From assembly GCA_949292215.1 (NCBI GenBank), contig CASEYW010000097.1, forward strand, positions 1-52,101: 52,101 nucleotides of DNA, written 5' to 3'. Made by a program: the position numbers and the translations under genes. This stretch comes from an uncultured bacterium. Lineage in GTDB: Bacteria; Verrucomicrobiota; Lentisphaeria; Victivallales; UBA1829. The stretch's first letter is position 1, and every line of letters begins with the position of its first letter. Below, piece after piece: positions 8,031 to 18,720 of the stretch. Below the pieces are notes generated by a model, which saw only the letters and a list, made by a program, of their open reading frames with translations, was not told the origin of the DNA and searched no databases.

Positions 8031-8810
8031 ATGAAATGTCGACAAGATCATATCTCTTCCCGGACGCATCGGAAAACCGGACCATTCTCCCTGATTGAGC
8101 TGCTTGTGACCATCGCTGTGATTTCCATTCTGGCGGCTCTGCTTCTGCCGGCTCTGAATCAGGTGCGGGAGAAAGGACGCCAGATCAGCTGTGTCAACAA
8201 TCTGAAGATGATCGGCTTAAGCATCATTCAGTATACGACGGACAGCAGCGACTGGATGCCGCCGACCTCATGGAATGCAAATTATCTGTATATGTTGCGC
8301 TCCTATCTCAATGTCCGGATAGACAAGGAGAACTGTTTCGAAAACGGTTCCTCCTACATTAAGTTCCTGACATTCAAAGTGCCGCGCGGACAGTTGTTTT
8401 GTCCTTCGATTCTTACAACGTCGCCGCAGAGTTCTCCGAACTGGGCGGGAGGCACTTCCAGTGCCACGGCTTATATGCCTTCCTATCAAGTGACATGGGA
8501 CAATGATACCACGGAGGAAAGCGTTGGAGGCTGGATTCATCGCAAGGAGTCGGAACAGTACCGGAGACTCAATCGCATCAAAAAAGGATGTGTGATCGTT
8601 ACCGATAAAAACTGGGGCGTGGTCAGCGACACGTTCTACCAGTGTCCTGTTTCCATGCTGGCTTCCACCTACCGGAACTCCCTGACAAGTCCCTATGCGC
8701 CGGGATACAACCACAACGTCTCCGGAAATTTTCTCTTTCTGGACGGTCATGTCACCAGCTACCGCTATTCCGGTGAAGTCTTCGACGACGATTATATCCC
8801 GAAAAAGTAA
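8031..8810 (+). CDS. pseudopilin, prepilin N-terminus and H-X9-DG type (module B)
   Basis: 259 residues from ATG 8031, which has AAAAGG six bases upstream; an upstream ATG at 7992 lies only about 14 bases after the expected transcription start and has a poor ribosome site. A basic leader of 17 residues ends in Pro, then [19 protein letters not shown], the pilin-type helix with Glu at +5, and [16 protein letters not shown]9-DG occurs at [12 protein letters not shown] near the C-terminus. The residue before the Phe is Pro, unusual for a prepilin peptidase site (a Gly lies one further back). It is the first gene of the operon that continues with three carbohydrate enzymes, only 12 bases ahead of the next. 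Confidence 0.83.
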   Translation: MKCRQDHISSRTHRKTGPFSLIELLVTIAVISILAALLLPALNQVREKGRQISCVNNLKMIGLSIIQYTTDSSDWMPPTSWNANYLYMLRSYLNVRIDKENCFENGSSYIKFLTFKVPRGQLFCPSILTTSPQSSPNWAGGTSSATAYMPSYQVTWDNDTTEESVGGWIHRKESEQYRRLNRIKKGCVIVTDKNWGVVSDTFYQCPVSMLASTYRNSLTSPYAPGYNHNVSGNFLFLDGHVTSYRYSGEVFDDDYIPKK

Positions 8811-8822
8811 GAGTGGTGAAGT

Positions 8823-11441
8823 ATGAAATTGAAACAGTACCTTTGGATGCTTTTTGTTTTCGGAAGTGCATCGTTTCTTCCGCCGCTTTCCGCCGCGGAT
8901 GCGCTTCCGCCGGGGCATTTTGCTTTCCCGATGATCTGGGACGATTCTCTGCCGGGAACGGCAACAGATCTTTCGTTCCTGAATGTGAAACCCGCAGGAA
9001 AAAACGGGCGAATCATCGTCAGAAACGGACAGTTCGTGGAACAAGCCACGGGGAATCGAGTTCGTTTCATCGGTTTCAACATGGGGGTTCCCGTTGCATT
9101 CTGTTCTCATGAGGAAGCCGTGAAAATTGCGAAACATCTTGCAAAAGCCGGTGTCAACGTCGTCCGGATTCATGGAATCGATAACGACGGAACAAATGAT
9201 TTCTGGAGAAAGGAGAAGGGGACTCTGATTGACGTGAAACGTCCTGATACGCAGCATTTTCAGCCGGAACAGCTTGACCGTCTGGATTTCCTGATCGCAG
9301 AACTTCTGAAGAACGGTATTTACATCAATTTCAATTTGAAGGTTTCCCGGCGGGCGACTGCGGCTGACGGCGTTTTCCCTTACTCCGGCGAGGCAAAACG
9401 GTTCGATCGTTTCCATGCACGCTGGATCGAACTTCAGAAGCAGTATGCGAAAGCTCTTCTGACCCGGAAAAATCCTTATACCGGTCAGAGCCTTGCGGAA
9501 GATCCCGGGGTGCTCTGCATCGAACTCAACAATGAGAATTCCATTGCTGACACATGGCGCAAACTACCGGAGAAATACGCAGAAGAATACCGGACGCTCT
9601 GGAACCAATGGCTGAAACAGAAATATTCGACGGATTCCGCTCTTCAGAAAGCATGGATGCCATGGTCATCGTCTCCGGGAGATCCGCTGACATCCTCCCG
9701 GATGCGCTGGAAAAGTCGCGATGGCAAAGGCGGGTCTGCGACAAATCTTTCCCTCACGGAGACCGCTTCCGGGAAAAACGGAACGCCTCCTTATGTCAAG
9801 GCGGTTCTCTCTGTGCCTGCCGTTCTGGAGAGTGACCGGCAGATTTTTCTGGACGGCATCCGCTTGAAGCCCCGGACGGCCCATACGCTTCGTTTCCGGG
9901 TCCGCAGCGGGCGTTCCTTTCAATTTGGCATCCAGATGATTTCGTCGGATCGTTCTGTGTCCGTTCCGATTGCCCGGAAGTTCAACAGTGATGCTTCCTG
10001 GCGGGAGTATTCCGTGATTCTCAAACCGGAAACGTTTCCGGAAGGGACGGTTTTTCAGGCGGTTTATCCTGTCGGTACTCTTCGCTGTCCGCTGGAGATT
10101 GCCGATTTTGAAATTCTTCCCGGAGCCCGCTGGGACGGACGTTTTTCACTGAGCCGCGGAAATATCGGTTTCGAGCTTCCCGGAACGGATTGTCAGTTTG
10201 CCGATGAAAAGGATTTTATCGCGGATCTGGATCGCCGGTTCAATGAGGAAATGCGTTACTGCCTCCGGAAGGAGTTGAAGGTAAAGGCACTGATCGTGGA
10301 TACCCAGATTTCCTTTGGCGGTCTGACTGGGCTCTACCGGGAAGTTCCGAGTGATTTCACGGATGCTCATGCTTATTGGTAGCACCCGGATTATACACCG
10401 CCGGGATGGACGATCCGCAATACGCCGCAGCTGGCGGGACTGGTCGGGAACGGGCGGACCGATCTTGGTGGATTGGCTCTTCTGCGTATCGCAGGGAAAC
10501 CGTTTTCGGTGTCGGAATATGACCATCCGAATCCGAGTGAGTTCTCCGTCGAGATGATGCCGGAACTGGCTCTTGTCGCTTCTCTTCAGGATTGGGATGC
10601 TCTTTATGTGTTTTCCATCGGCAATTTCGGTTCGTTCGGGAACTCGGAAAAGCTGACGCACAAATACGATGCCAGTAATCATCCCGGTAAATTCGGTTTT
10701 TTCCCGACAGCGGCTCTGCTCTTCCGGACGGAAATGATCCGTCCGCTTGCCGATGGAAGGATTCTGCATCTCTCAGAACGGCCCTGGAACGCCGGCGGCG
10801 GCTGGTACGATACCATCTGGCAGAATGCAATGCCGATGCGGACTCTGCCCGATGTCCTGCGGACACGGATCAGCATTGCTCCGGAATTTCTGCCGTTCCG
10901 GAAACGTTCCTTTCTTCAGAAGGATCTTCGGCCGCTTCAAAAGGATTTCCGTCTTTTTGTGACAGGGAAGGGGGAGCGTCCTGTGCTGGGGGCGTCCACA
11001 GACAAGGTTGTGCTCCTTACCGGATATCTGGGCAGCGGCAGTTGGCGGAGCGGAGCCTTGCAGGTGGAAACCGGAACGTTCAGCCGGGGATTCGCCTCAC
11101 TGACTCTGATTGCACTGGATCAGAAAAAGATTCCGGAATCGCGGCGTCTGCTGCTGACTCTGGCATCTTCCTTCAATAATCAGGGGAATGTCTGGAATGC
11201 GGAACGGACAAGTACGGATCCGCGCCGCGGAGGTGTGCCCGGAGAAGGTGTGGTAAACGGGGCTTTTATTCCAGCTTCTCTGACACTGGAATCGGAGTGT
11301 GATGCGGACGTCTTTGCTCTTGACTCCCGGGGCAGACGCAAAAAGGCGGTCACAACAACCTTTGCCCGAGGAAGGCTCTCTTTTGCATCGTCGCCGCAGG
11401 ATTGCACAATCTGGTATGAAATCGTGAAAAAGGAGAGGTAA
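8823..11441 (+). pseudogene. secreted clan GH-A glycosidase interrupted by one in-frame TAG
   Basis: The reading frame runs 872 codons to TAA at 11439 but has a TAG at codon 520 (10380-10382). A signal peptide (about 1-24) is followed by a TIM-barrel region (VRFIGFNMGVP, NVVRIHGID) with acid/base candidate E238 in LNNENS. The likely nucleophile, E565 in VSEYDH, comes after the TAG. The 519-residue product would therefore be inactive without readthrough. The context is YW-TAG-HP; from memory related enzymes often have YWQHP here, so a single CAG-to-TAG change would explain it. No ribosome site precedes the part after the stop (its first start-like codon is TTG 10473), so it is not a separate gene. 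Apart from the stop, the coding sequence is intact. It resembles the N-terminal catalytic half of large GH5-like enzymes; the substrate is unknown. Confidence 0.8.
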
Positions 11442-11453
11442 GGAGAGCGTACG

Positions 11454-13421
11454 ATGAAACAACTTTTGATTTTCGGAGCATTGGCGATTGTCATGAGTAT
11501 TGAGGCGACAGTTCCTCAACTGGAAGAGCTGCTGCCATCCGCTCGCGGCTATGAATTGATCCGTCATTGCAGGCCCATGCGTTTTTCACGGGACGGATAT
11601 CTGACCGATCGTTCCCGTGAACTCGAAGGAACCTTGCAGAGACTCGGTTATCTGCTCAAACTCACTGCTTTGGACGGGACCATGCGCTGGGTCTTCGTCG
11701 AGATGGATCCCTTCACGCAGAATCTTGCCTGTGTCGGAGTTCCGGACGGACCGGAAAGTTTTGCCCAGACCTGCGTGACCAACATGACAGTTTCCGGGAA
11801 TCATCCCAAGCTGAAAACAGGACACTTTGAAAAGGGAAACATCGAATTCTGGTGCGGCAATTATAAATGTGAGAATTCCATGAAAATTCCCGGCGCCTCC
11901 GACCGGTCCTACGACTTCGGTGACAGTGCTGATCCAGCCGCCACCGCCGGTTATGGTTCCATGCAGGTACACAACCATCTGCACAAACAGACCGTTTTTG
12001 CGTTCAATCATTTTCAGGGCGGCGACCAATGCGATCTCGGCATCGGAAGCAATCTGCCTCCAGCGCCCGGAAAAGGATTTGCGGACTGGACCTTTTCCAA
12101 ATCGGCAAAATCCTTGAAAGACGCGGAACTGTTTATCGTCGGGAAATTTGAGAATCTCCGGATTCGCAGGAGTCCCGTGCCGGATTTTTCCAATGTCGAA
12201 GTGCGCGGAGAGAGTACAAAAGCATTTTTTGCGCCGGGGGAGGAGATCGCCTTCACTCTCCGGATTCTCGGTCTGCCTGAAAATGCGCGGAGGACTCCTT
12301 TCCGTCTCCAGTGGATTCGGAAAGGCGACGATGGGAAGACAATTGCAGGAAGCGAACGGATTTTCCCGGATGCTTCCGCGGTCCTCCGGACAAAACTGGA
12401 ATGTCCCGGGTTTGTATGGCTGCATGTGGTCCTTGCGGATGAGAAGGGGACCGTGCTCCGGCGCAAAAACGGGGAACAGATCACATTCGACGGCGGTGCA
12501 GGGGTTGAAATTGAAAAATTGAAGAGTCTTCCTGAGCCTCCTGATTTTGATTCCTTCTGGCAGCGGCAGAAACAGCGTCTTGCCGAGGTTCCCATGGGAC
12601 TTCCGGAGATTCGGAAAATCAGCAAAGCCGGAGCGAAGACCGATGTGTTCGCGATTCGGATTCCCTGTGCCGGCCCTCAGCCTGTTTCCGGTTATCTGCG
12701 CATGCCGGCGCACGCAGCACCGAAATCCCTGAAGGCGACGGTTTGTTACCATGGATACGGAACTCGTCCGCAAACACCGGATTTCCGGACAATCGACCGG
12801 ATCGAATTCAGTGTCAACGCGCACGGGTATGAACTGGGACGGGACAAAGCATACTACCGTCTCTTTTTCGAATCAATCCGTTCCAACGGGAAGAACTATG
12901 CGTTTGATCCTCAGCAGAACGGTGATCCGGAAAAATCCTATTTCAACGGGATGGCTCTCCGGGTGATGCGCTCGCTGGAATTTGTTCGGACCCTTCCGCA
13001 GTGGAACGGACGGGATTTGACGGTCTCCGGAGGAAGTCAGGGCGGAATGCAGGCCATCTGGGCTGCTGCGCTGGATCACACAGTGACGGAGTGCCATTCG
13101 GATGTAACCTGGTGCTGCGATTTCGCCGGCCCGGTCAAACTCGGACGTGTTGACGGATGGCGTCCTGCTTATGTTCCTGCGCTGGAATATTATGATCCTG
13201 TTCATCTTGCCCGGCGGATTCCCGCATCGTGCCGTGTCGTCATTGGACGGGCAGGACTCGGTGACTATACCTGTCCGCCATCGGGAATCACGGTCATGTA
13301 CAACAACCTCACGGCACCGAAAAGGATTCATTACTATCAGGGGTCCACGCATGCGTTCGTTCCGAAGAATCCCCGAATCTTCACACTGGAATCCGATCCG
13401 GTTCGAAGTGCTGCAAAATGA
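11454..13421 (+). CDS. CE7-type esterase with a long N-terminal extension
   Basis: 655 residues, about 200 more than the CE7 gene at 1342. A signal peptide (about 1-19) precedes a domain of roughly 230 residues with no family I recognise (WVFVEMDPFTQNLACVG, WCGNYKCENS). A beta-rich linker domain at about 250-345 resembles the leader domain of the shorter paralogue. The AXE1-like alpha/beta hydrolase domain covers about 355-650, with GGSQGG (Ser528) and a closing STHAFVP that probably holds the catalytic His. It should release acetyl groups from a glycan. AAGGAG eight bases upstream supports ATG 11454, 12 bases after the preceding gene. Its stop overlaps the GH20 start by 4 bases, so the two are translationally coupled. 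Confidence 0.78.
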   Translation: MKQLLIFGALAIVMSIEATVPQLEELLPSARGYELIRHCRPMRFSRDGYLTDRSRELEGTLQRLGYLLKLTALDGTMRWVFVEMDPFTQNLACVGVPDGPESFAQTCVTNMTVSGNHPKLKTGHFEKGNIEFWCGNYKCENSMKIPGASDRSYDFGDSADPAATAGYGSMQVHNHLHKQTVFAFNHFQGGDQCDLGIGSNLPPAPGKGFADWTFSKSAKSLKDAELFIVGKFENLRIRRSPVPDFSNVEVRGESTKAFFAPGEEIAFTLRILGLPENARRTPFRLQWIRKGDDGKTIAGSERIFPDASAVLRTKLECPGFVWLHVVLADEKGTVLRRKNGEQITFDGGAGVEIEKLKSLPEPPDFDSFWQRQKQRLAEVPMGLPEIRKISKAGAKTDVFAIRIPCAGPQPVSGYLRMPAHAAPKSLKATVCYHGYGTRPQTPDFRTIDRIEFSVNAHGYELGRDKAYYRLFFESIRSNGKNYAFDPQQNGDPEKSYFNGMALRVMRSLEFVRTLPQWNGRDLTVSGGSQGGMQAIWAAALDHTVTECHSDVTWCCDFAGPVKLGRVDGWRPAYVPALEYYDPVHLARRIPASCRVVIGRAGLGDYTCPPSGITVMYNNLTAPKRIHYYQGSTHAFVPKNPRIFTLESDPVRSAAK

Positions 13422-14881
13422 AGAAGTTTCCTGTTCCATATGCCCTTCTTCCGAAACCGCGCTCCATTTGTCTGACGGAAGGAACGTTTGCTTTTGCCGC
13501 TCCGCTTCGCCTCCGGGTTCCGGAGGAGTGGCGCCTTCACGGGGAACGTCTGGTTCACGCGTTCTCTCTTTTCGGGATGAAGGTTGTTCCTGCGGAACGG
13601 GTTGGAAACGAGTCAATCGAGATTCTCCGTTGTGAGACGTTGAAGGAGGAGGCATTCGGCATTTCCGTTGTTCCCGGGCGCATTGAATTAAGGGCGGGCG
13701 GCAGTGCGGGCGGGCTGTATGGCGTTGTCGCGCTCAGCCAGCTTGCCGCCGCTGCCGCGATGTCCGGCGAGGAGATCCCGTGCTGTGAGTGTTGTGAAAT
13801 TGAAGATGAACCGGAATTCCGCTGGCGGGGCATTATGCTGGACAGCGTCCGGCATTTCCAGCGCGTGGATGTGGTCCGGCAGGTGATCCGGATGATGGCT
13901 GCCTGGCGTCTGCGCGTTCTCCACCTTCACTTGACGGATTCGCAAGGGTGGCGGATCCGGATGCCGTGGATGGAGAACCGGAAGCCGGAAGGTGGAGGGA
14001 ATCGCGAAAGAGAAGTCTATTCTCCGGAGGAACTCCTTGAAATTGCAAAGTTTGCATCGAAATTCGAAGTGGAGATCGTTCCTGAAATCGACATACCGGG
14101 GCATCAGCTCGGATTCCTCCGGTGCTGTCCGGAATATTCCTGCTTTCCGGATCGCCTCAGCGGAGAACTCTGCATTTCCTCTCCCGAAGTGAAGCGTTTT
14201 CTGACAGGAGTCCTTCAGGAAGTTGTCCGCCAGATTCCCTCCTGCCGCTTCATCCATCTCGGGGGAGATGAAACGGAAACGTCAAACTGGGAAGCTTGTC
14301 CCTCCTGCCGGAAGCTTATGCGGGAAAGGAATCTCTCCGTCCGGGAACTGGAACGGCAGTTCATGACGGAAATGTGCGGAGTTGTACGTTCTCTCGGCCG
14401 GACTCCGATCTGCTGGTGTTCCGATGCGGAGCCCCCGGAAGGAGCGGTCATGCAGGCATGGCGGATTTCCTGGTCGGATATCGGGAAAGCCAGAATCGCC
14501 GGTTGTCCGATCATCAACTCCATCAGTCAGAATTTCTATTTCGATTTCCCGCTCGATGAAACCGATCCACACGCCTCTGCTATGCCGATTCTCAATGAGG
14601 AAGGAATTTACCATTCTTCCCCCTATTTCTTTTTGAACAGGGAGAAGGCCGGAAACGAATTTCTCGGTGTGGAGGCGTGTCTCTGGACAGAAACCGTTCC
14701 GGAATGGAGAGTGCTCCGGAAGCTGGAAACAAGAATTCAGGCGCTTTCAGAATGTGCCTGGACTCCGGTATCGGAACGTTCCCATGGAGATTTTCTCTTC
14801 CGGCGGATGCGCCTGGAGAACTCCGCCTGGACACGTTTTGCAAACAATGGACAACTCTTCGGCGGATTCCCTTTCTCCTGA
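13418..14881 (+). CDS. GH20 beta-N-acetylhexosaminidase, apparently cytoplasmic
   Basis: 487 residues with the GH20 layout: a small N-terminal alpha/beta domain (about 10-120, like GH20b) and a TIM barrel (about 135-460). Family motifs are clear: FRWRGIMLDSVRHF, HLHLTDSQGWRI, EIVPEIDIPGH and the catalytic pair D284-E285 in HLGGDE, where Asp positions the substrate's acetamido group and Glu is the acid/base. It removes terminal GlcNAc or GalNAc from glycans. There is no signal peptide, so it should act on imported fragments, unlike the secreted enzymes before it. Last gene of the module B operon, with an ATGA overlap to the CE7 gene. The 124 bases up to the convergent gene at 15006 hold no convincing terminator. 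Confidence 0.9.
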   Translation: MKKFPVPYALLPKPRSICLTEGTFAFAAPLRLRVPEEWRLHGERLVHAFSLFGMKVVPAERVGNESIEILRCETLKEEAFGISVVPGRIELRAGGSAGGLYGVVALSQLAAAAAMSGEEIPCCECCEIEDEPEFRWRGIMLDSVRHFQRVDVVRQVIRMMAAWRLRVLHLHLTDSQGWRIRMPWMENRKPEGGGNREREVYSPEELLEIAKFASKFEVEIVPEIDIPGHQLGFLRCCPEYSCFPDRLSGELCISSPEVKRFLTGVLQEVVRQIPSCRFIHLGGDETETSNWEACPSCRKLMRERNLSVRELERQFMTEMCGVVRSLGRTPICWCSDAEPPEGAVMQAWRISWSDIGKARIAGCPIINSISQNFYFDFPLDETDPHASAMPILNEEGIYHSSPYFFLNREKAGNEFLGVEACLWTETVPEWRVLRKLETRIQALSECAWTPVSERSHGDFLFRRMRLENSAWTRFANNGQLFGGFPFS

Positions 14882-15005
14882 CACCATATTCCATCCTGAT
14901 CAGTGCTGCAAGAACCGGGGCTTCTCCGTCGTGCGCTGGCGGAGGGGAACGGAGCAAGAAGATGCTCCGGAACCAGAACAGGGTTCTTACGCCGTCGACG
15001 ATTCC

Positions 15006-18000
15006 TCAGAGGTTTGTTCTGCTTCCGCGAATCCGTTTTCCCATGATCCAGATTTCATCAATACAGGATGTTTTTCGGGGTGACTGAATGAATTTGATAC
15101 GGAGGTGGCGGGCAATGCCTTTCAGATGAATTTGAGTGGTGTCTGCATTCCATGAAGGAATGGTTCGGACGGGTTGCGTGAAGTGTGTTCCATCCTGCGA
15201 CAGTGAGACTTCGATGGCATCCGGAGTTTCCAGAGCCCGATTTCCCCGGCGTATGATCAGACGCGTGATTTCATACTCTTTTTTCAGATCGAATTCCACT
15301 TCCGCTTCCGGGACATGGTATCTGGCAGAACGAAGACGATCCGCCCGGTCTCCACTCTGCAGGCTGTAAACTTTTTTGCCATGCCCGAGCGTTGTGTGAA
15401 GCGGATCCGTAATCCATTCCCCTTTCGATTTGTCGGGAAGAGTCAGAGTCCGGTAGTCGGCATTTGTCCAGACCGCCCATGGGTAATTGGCCGAGTTCCA
15501 GTTGTCGCTTAATAGCACTTCCCGTCCAGTTGGATCAATGTGAATGGATACTACCATATGGCAGACCGCCATTCGTTTTCCGTCCGCAGAAAAGTCCGCA
15601 ACCAATGGATAAATGAAGTTCGGACGAAACATGGCGCTTTCTTCCGGAATAACAACATCAAATTGATATTCCGCTATTTCACCGCCGGCAAGATCGGTTG
15701 TTTTCCGAGGCGCGGAAACGTTCCAGTCCCGAAGTCCCCGCAGCCGGAGAATTCCTTTCCGCAGAGTCGAGTTGTTCGGATTCGCAAGTTGCAGCGTGAC
15801 CCGGAAACGATCTCCCGGGCGGAATTCCGCAGTATGCTGATCCGCCTTGACAAAATGTTTTGCGTCTTCGACCCTCATTCCAAGCAACGGCGCATGCTGG
15901 CGGAAAAGATAGAGTGAAGCTGCAGATTTGAGCTTCGGAACTTCCAGGGTGATCCGGTTGTTCGCCTCTCTTTGAAACGGCAGAGGATGCAGCTGCGTTT
16001 CCTCTGCAAGAGAGTAAAACGCGTGTCTGAAGTCGCATTCCGCGGGCAGATTCAGAGAGAGCTTCAACGGACCGACCGGCTCATACGTTGTGCCCGCAAC
16101 CGTCAGCAGGCAGTTGCCAAGAGCGTCGATCAGCGGTGTTTCCGCACGGAAATATTCTCCGCGGTCGGGTTTCATGGTGTAGGAGGGCTTTACTCCGGCA
16201 TCGGCAAGCAGCTTTTGATACCATTCGACAACAGGCCGTTCGCCAACTGAACTCTCCGACCGGATCGTGCCGAATTGGGTATTGATCCAGTAGGCGCATC
16301 CCCTGCCGTAACGGTTTCTTGTCAGGATGGCTGCTTTGTTGCTGTTGGCAAATGCGTGGAACTGGTTGACAATTTCCGCAGAGCCTAGTTCAAAATTTAC
16401 TTTCCCGTCGGCCCGGACCAGATTGCCGTTAGGGGTATCAAACCAGACATCGCCCGGGTCGACAACAACATCATGGGATACAAAAAGCCCCTTGAATTTG
16501 ATTCCGAGCACATCTGACAGTCCTGTTGCATGAGGCAGATGATGTTCGTCGAAAAATCCTGCACGGGTATCAGCAAAGAGCACGCCTCCATTTTTCACAT
16601 ATTCCCGGATATCGGCCGTTTCCCTGGTGGAGAGATGTTCCGCACTGACCAGGAAAAGAGCTCCGATGTCTTTCATATATTCTTTTTTGAGCTTCTCATA
16701 GGTGATGATCTGTACCCAATATCCTGCATCGCGCAGGCGGGAGTAAAGACGCAGGCGGCTGTTAATAGGGAATCCCCAGGGCGAGATGTTGTCGTCAACA
16801 CCGAAGGGAACATCCCTCTGCGCAAAAAGGATGGCGATTCCGGCAGAGTTCCTGGGGATGGCGCTTTGAGTCAGGAAGCGTTCGGAACGATGAATCATCG
16901 AATAGAAGCGGGGCAGATAATAGAACTTGTCGCGTCGGGTTCCATCCGGATTCGTGAATCCGAACGATGCCCAGTCGCCCCAGCAGCCAAACCAGCCGTT
17001 GCAGAAAAAATGACCTCCCCGGAATCCGTTGGAAAGTACCCTCCAGATGGTCTGGGCAAACTGCCATCCGGGACCGTTGTGATTGTTGTTTTCTCCGTAC
17101 AGGATTCCCGCCCGGCTTCCCGGTTTATGTCCCGCGGGAACGATTGTATTGTAATAGTAATTGATTTCATAGGCGTTGCGGTCTCCGTGTCCGTAATGAT
17201 CCATTCCGCGCACACCCCCGGTATATGGGGCCACCGCCTGACCGATCAGTTCATGATTGGAACGTTTGGTTCTCGCAATCCGCTGCATTTCAAGAGAACT
17301 CTGGGTATCTTTGCCGTTGACACTGCGGTGAAGGGGATCGGCATTGTAGATGACGGAGTAGTATTCTCCAAGAAATTCCGCGAAGGTTTCCTGCTGGAAC
17401 CGCGACCAGTCCAGAAATGCCGCCGGTTTCGTATTGAATTCATCCAGTCCGGGGGGGAGTGCATCCTGAAAGGTTTTGCAGTCTGTTTTCCACGCACGGT
17501 TCAGTTTGGCAAGGTCGTTGCGGTACACCTTCGCCAGCCAGGTGCGGAACTGTGCTACCGCGATGGGTGAATAATCCAGGGGAGGGATGTACTCGTTGTC
17601 GATTTCCCATTTGAAAATACGCCCGTTCTCTTCTCTCAGGACTTTTTTGACGGCATTGCGCGCATATTCAAAAATGATTTCCCGTGAAGCCTTGTCGAAT
17701 AGACAGACCTGGCGCTGTTCCTTGCCGTGTTCATCATAGGCGTGCTTGACGTTTCGATTCTTCTGGGAATGAATCGCCGCCCAGATGGAGAGTCCCGTCA
17801 CGCCTCTGCTGCTGAATTGCGGCATTCCTGCGGGATTGTATCCTGTGACCGTATAATTTCCTCCGATCAGCGGCATGAACCCGGAGTCTTGTGATTCTCC
17901 GAGTACCCCCAGCGGAAAGAATCCGTCATCACCTTTCATCTCTTTGCTGATATGAAGTGAATAGGCATCGGCGGACAGCAGGGGATCGTCCCCTTCCTGT

Positions 18001-18656
18001 TTTTCCGCGGGCGAGAGAATGTCCATGACTGCAACAAACGTTCCATTTTTTCCGCGTTCGAAAAGAATGTGTTCCTGCGAAGAGTTTCCCCATTGAACTC
18101 TTCCATTCAGGGGAATCAGAAATTTCTGTCCGCCTGGAGAACGGAAACTCCTGACTGTCGTGACACGGGAAAAGGAGACGGAGCCTCCATCATCATACAG
18201 ATCCTGATATGCAACTTTTTCCGGTGCACTGCTGCGGACCGTTCCTTTCATCGGGAGCACTTCCATCATGATGTTTTCCGGGACGGAGTTTTTTCCCCGC
18301 GGATACAGTGTGCAGGAAAAACGAATGCCATTGTTCCTCAGGCAGACTGTTCCGGTGAAGGGGGATTCCAGATTTGCCCCTTCAAGAGGCCGGAAGGTGA
18401 TTTCAAGAGTGTTCGAATTCACTTTCCGGGCTGATTCCGGGATCAGAAAGTCAATAGTCTTTTTGCCCTTCTGACTCATTCCGCCTATGGACAGAACCGG
18501 CTTTTTTTCCCGATCAATCAGAATGATGCGATTGTTGTCATAGCGGACCGAACAGTTCTTTCCATGGATTTCTTCCCCTGCCGATCCGGCAGGAAGCAAA
18601 TTGCTCAGAATGCCGCAGAGAAGTTCTGCCAGCAGTACGGATTTCAATGATTTCAT
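15006..18656 (-). CDS. secreted GH42-like glycosidase with F5/8C-like C-terminus
   Basis: 1,216 residues with a signal peptide (about 1-26, ending GSAGEE). Residues 30-270 are beta-rich. A TIM barrel at about 270-640 resembles GH42 beta-galactosidases: E355 in WEIDNEY is the acid/base candidate and E522 in LYGENNN the nucleophile candidate. It is followed by a GH42-like trimerisation region (IGALFLVSAEHLSTRE, YVKNGGVLFADTRAG). Near the end, residues about 1100-1205 look like an F5/8 type C (discoidin) carbohydrate-binding module (EYEITRLIIRRGNRA, ARHLRIKFI). The enzyme is much longer than normal GH42 (about 650-700). GGGAG close upstream supports the ATG. It is the last gene of module C, 64 bases after the GH-A gene. 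Galactosidase activity is plausible but not certain. Confidence 0.72.
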   Translation of the reverse strand: MKSLKSVLLAELLCGILSNLLPAGSAGEEIHGKNCSVRYDNNRIILIDREKKPVLSIGGMSQKGKKTIDFLIPESARKVNSNTLEITFRPLEGANLESPFTGTVCLRNNGIRFSCTLYPRGKNSVPENIMMEVLPMKGTVRSSAPEKVAYQDLYDDGGSVSFSRVTTVRSFRSPGGQKFLIPLNGRVQWGNSSQEHILFERGKNGTFVAVMDILSPAEKQEGDDPLLSADAYSLHISKEMKGDDGFFPLGVLGESQDSGFMPLIGGNYTVTGYNPAGMPQFSSRGVTGLSIWAAIHSQKNRNVKHAYDEHGKEQRQVCLFDKASREIIFEYARNAVKKVLREENGRIFKWEIDNEYIPPLDYSPIAVAQFRTWLAKVYRNDLAKLNRAWKTDCKTFQDALPPGLDEFNTKPAAFLDWSRFQQETFAEFLGEYYSVIYNADPLHRSVNGKDTQSSLEMQRIARTKRSNHELIGQAVAPYTGGVRGMDHYGHGDRNAYEINYYYNTIVPAGHKPGSRAGILYGENNNHNGPGWQFAQTIWRVLSNGFRGGHFFCNGWFGCWGDWASFGFTNPDGTRRDKFYYLPRFYSMIHRSERFLTQSAIPRNSAGIAILFAQRDVPFGVDDNISPWGFPINSRLRLYSRLRDAGYWVQIITYEKLKKEYMKDIGALFLVSAEHLSTRETADIREYVKNGGVLFADTRAGFFDEHHLPHATGLSDVLGIKFKGLFVSHDVVVDPGDVWFDTPNGNLVRADGKVNFELGSAEIVNQFHAFANSNKAAILTRNRYGRGCAYWINTQFGTIRSESSVGERPVVEWYQKLLADAGVKPSYTMKPDRGEYFRAETPLIDALGNCLLTVAGTTYEPVGPLKLSLNLPAECDFRHAFYSLAEETQLHPLPFQREANNRITLEVPKLKSAASLYLFRQHAPLLGMRVEDAKHFVKADQHTAEFRPGDRFRVTLQLANPNNSTLRKGILRLRGLRDWNVSAPRKTTDLAGGEIAEYQFDVVIPEESAMFRPNFIYPLVADFSADGKRMAVCHMVVSIHIDPTGREVLLSDNWNSANYPWAVWTNADYRTLTLPDKSKGEWITDPLHTTLGHGKKVYSLQSGDRADRLRSARYHVPEAEVEFDLKKEYEITRLIIRRGNRALETPDAIEVSLSQDGTHFTQPVRTIPSWNADTTQIHLKGIARHLRIKFIQSPRKTSCIDEIWIMGKRIRGSRTNL

Positions 18657-18720
18657 TTTTCTCCCATAGCTGTTTTTTTATATTATTCAAATAGACAAAG
18701 GTCGGTTGGATGGATGACGG

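Noticed and set aside
10473..11441. Separate gene starting at 10473
   Set aside because: Starts at TTG without a ribosome site, in the same frame as the gene before the TAG, and lacks a signal peptide; it is the second part of the interrupted glycosidase.
8823..11441. General reassignment of TAG to an amino acid
   Set aside because: Only one in-frame TAG among more than thirty genes; a reassigned code would give many.
14882..15005. Terminator between the convergent GH20 and GH42-like genes
   Set aside because: Only weak 5-bp stems without a T-tract; not convincing.
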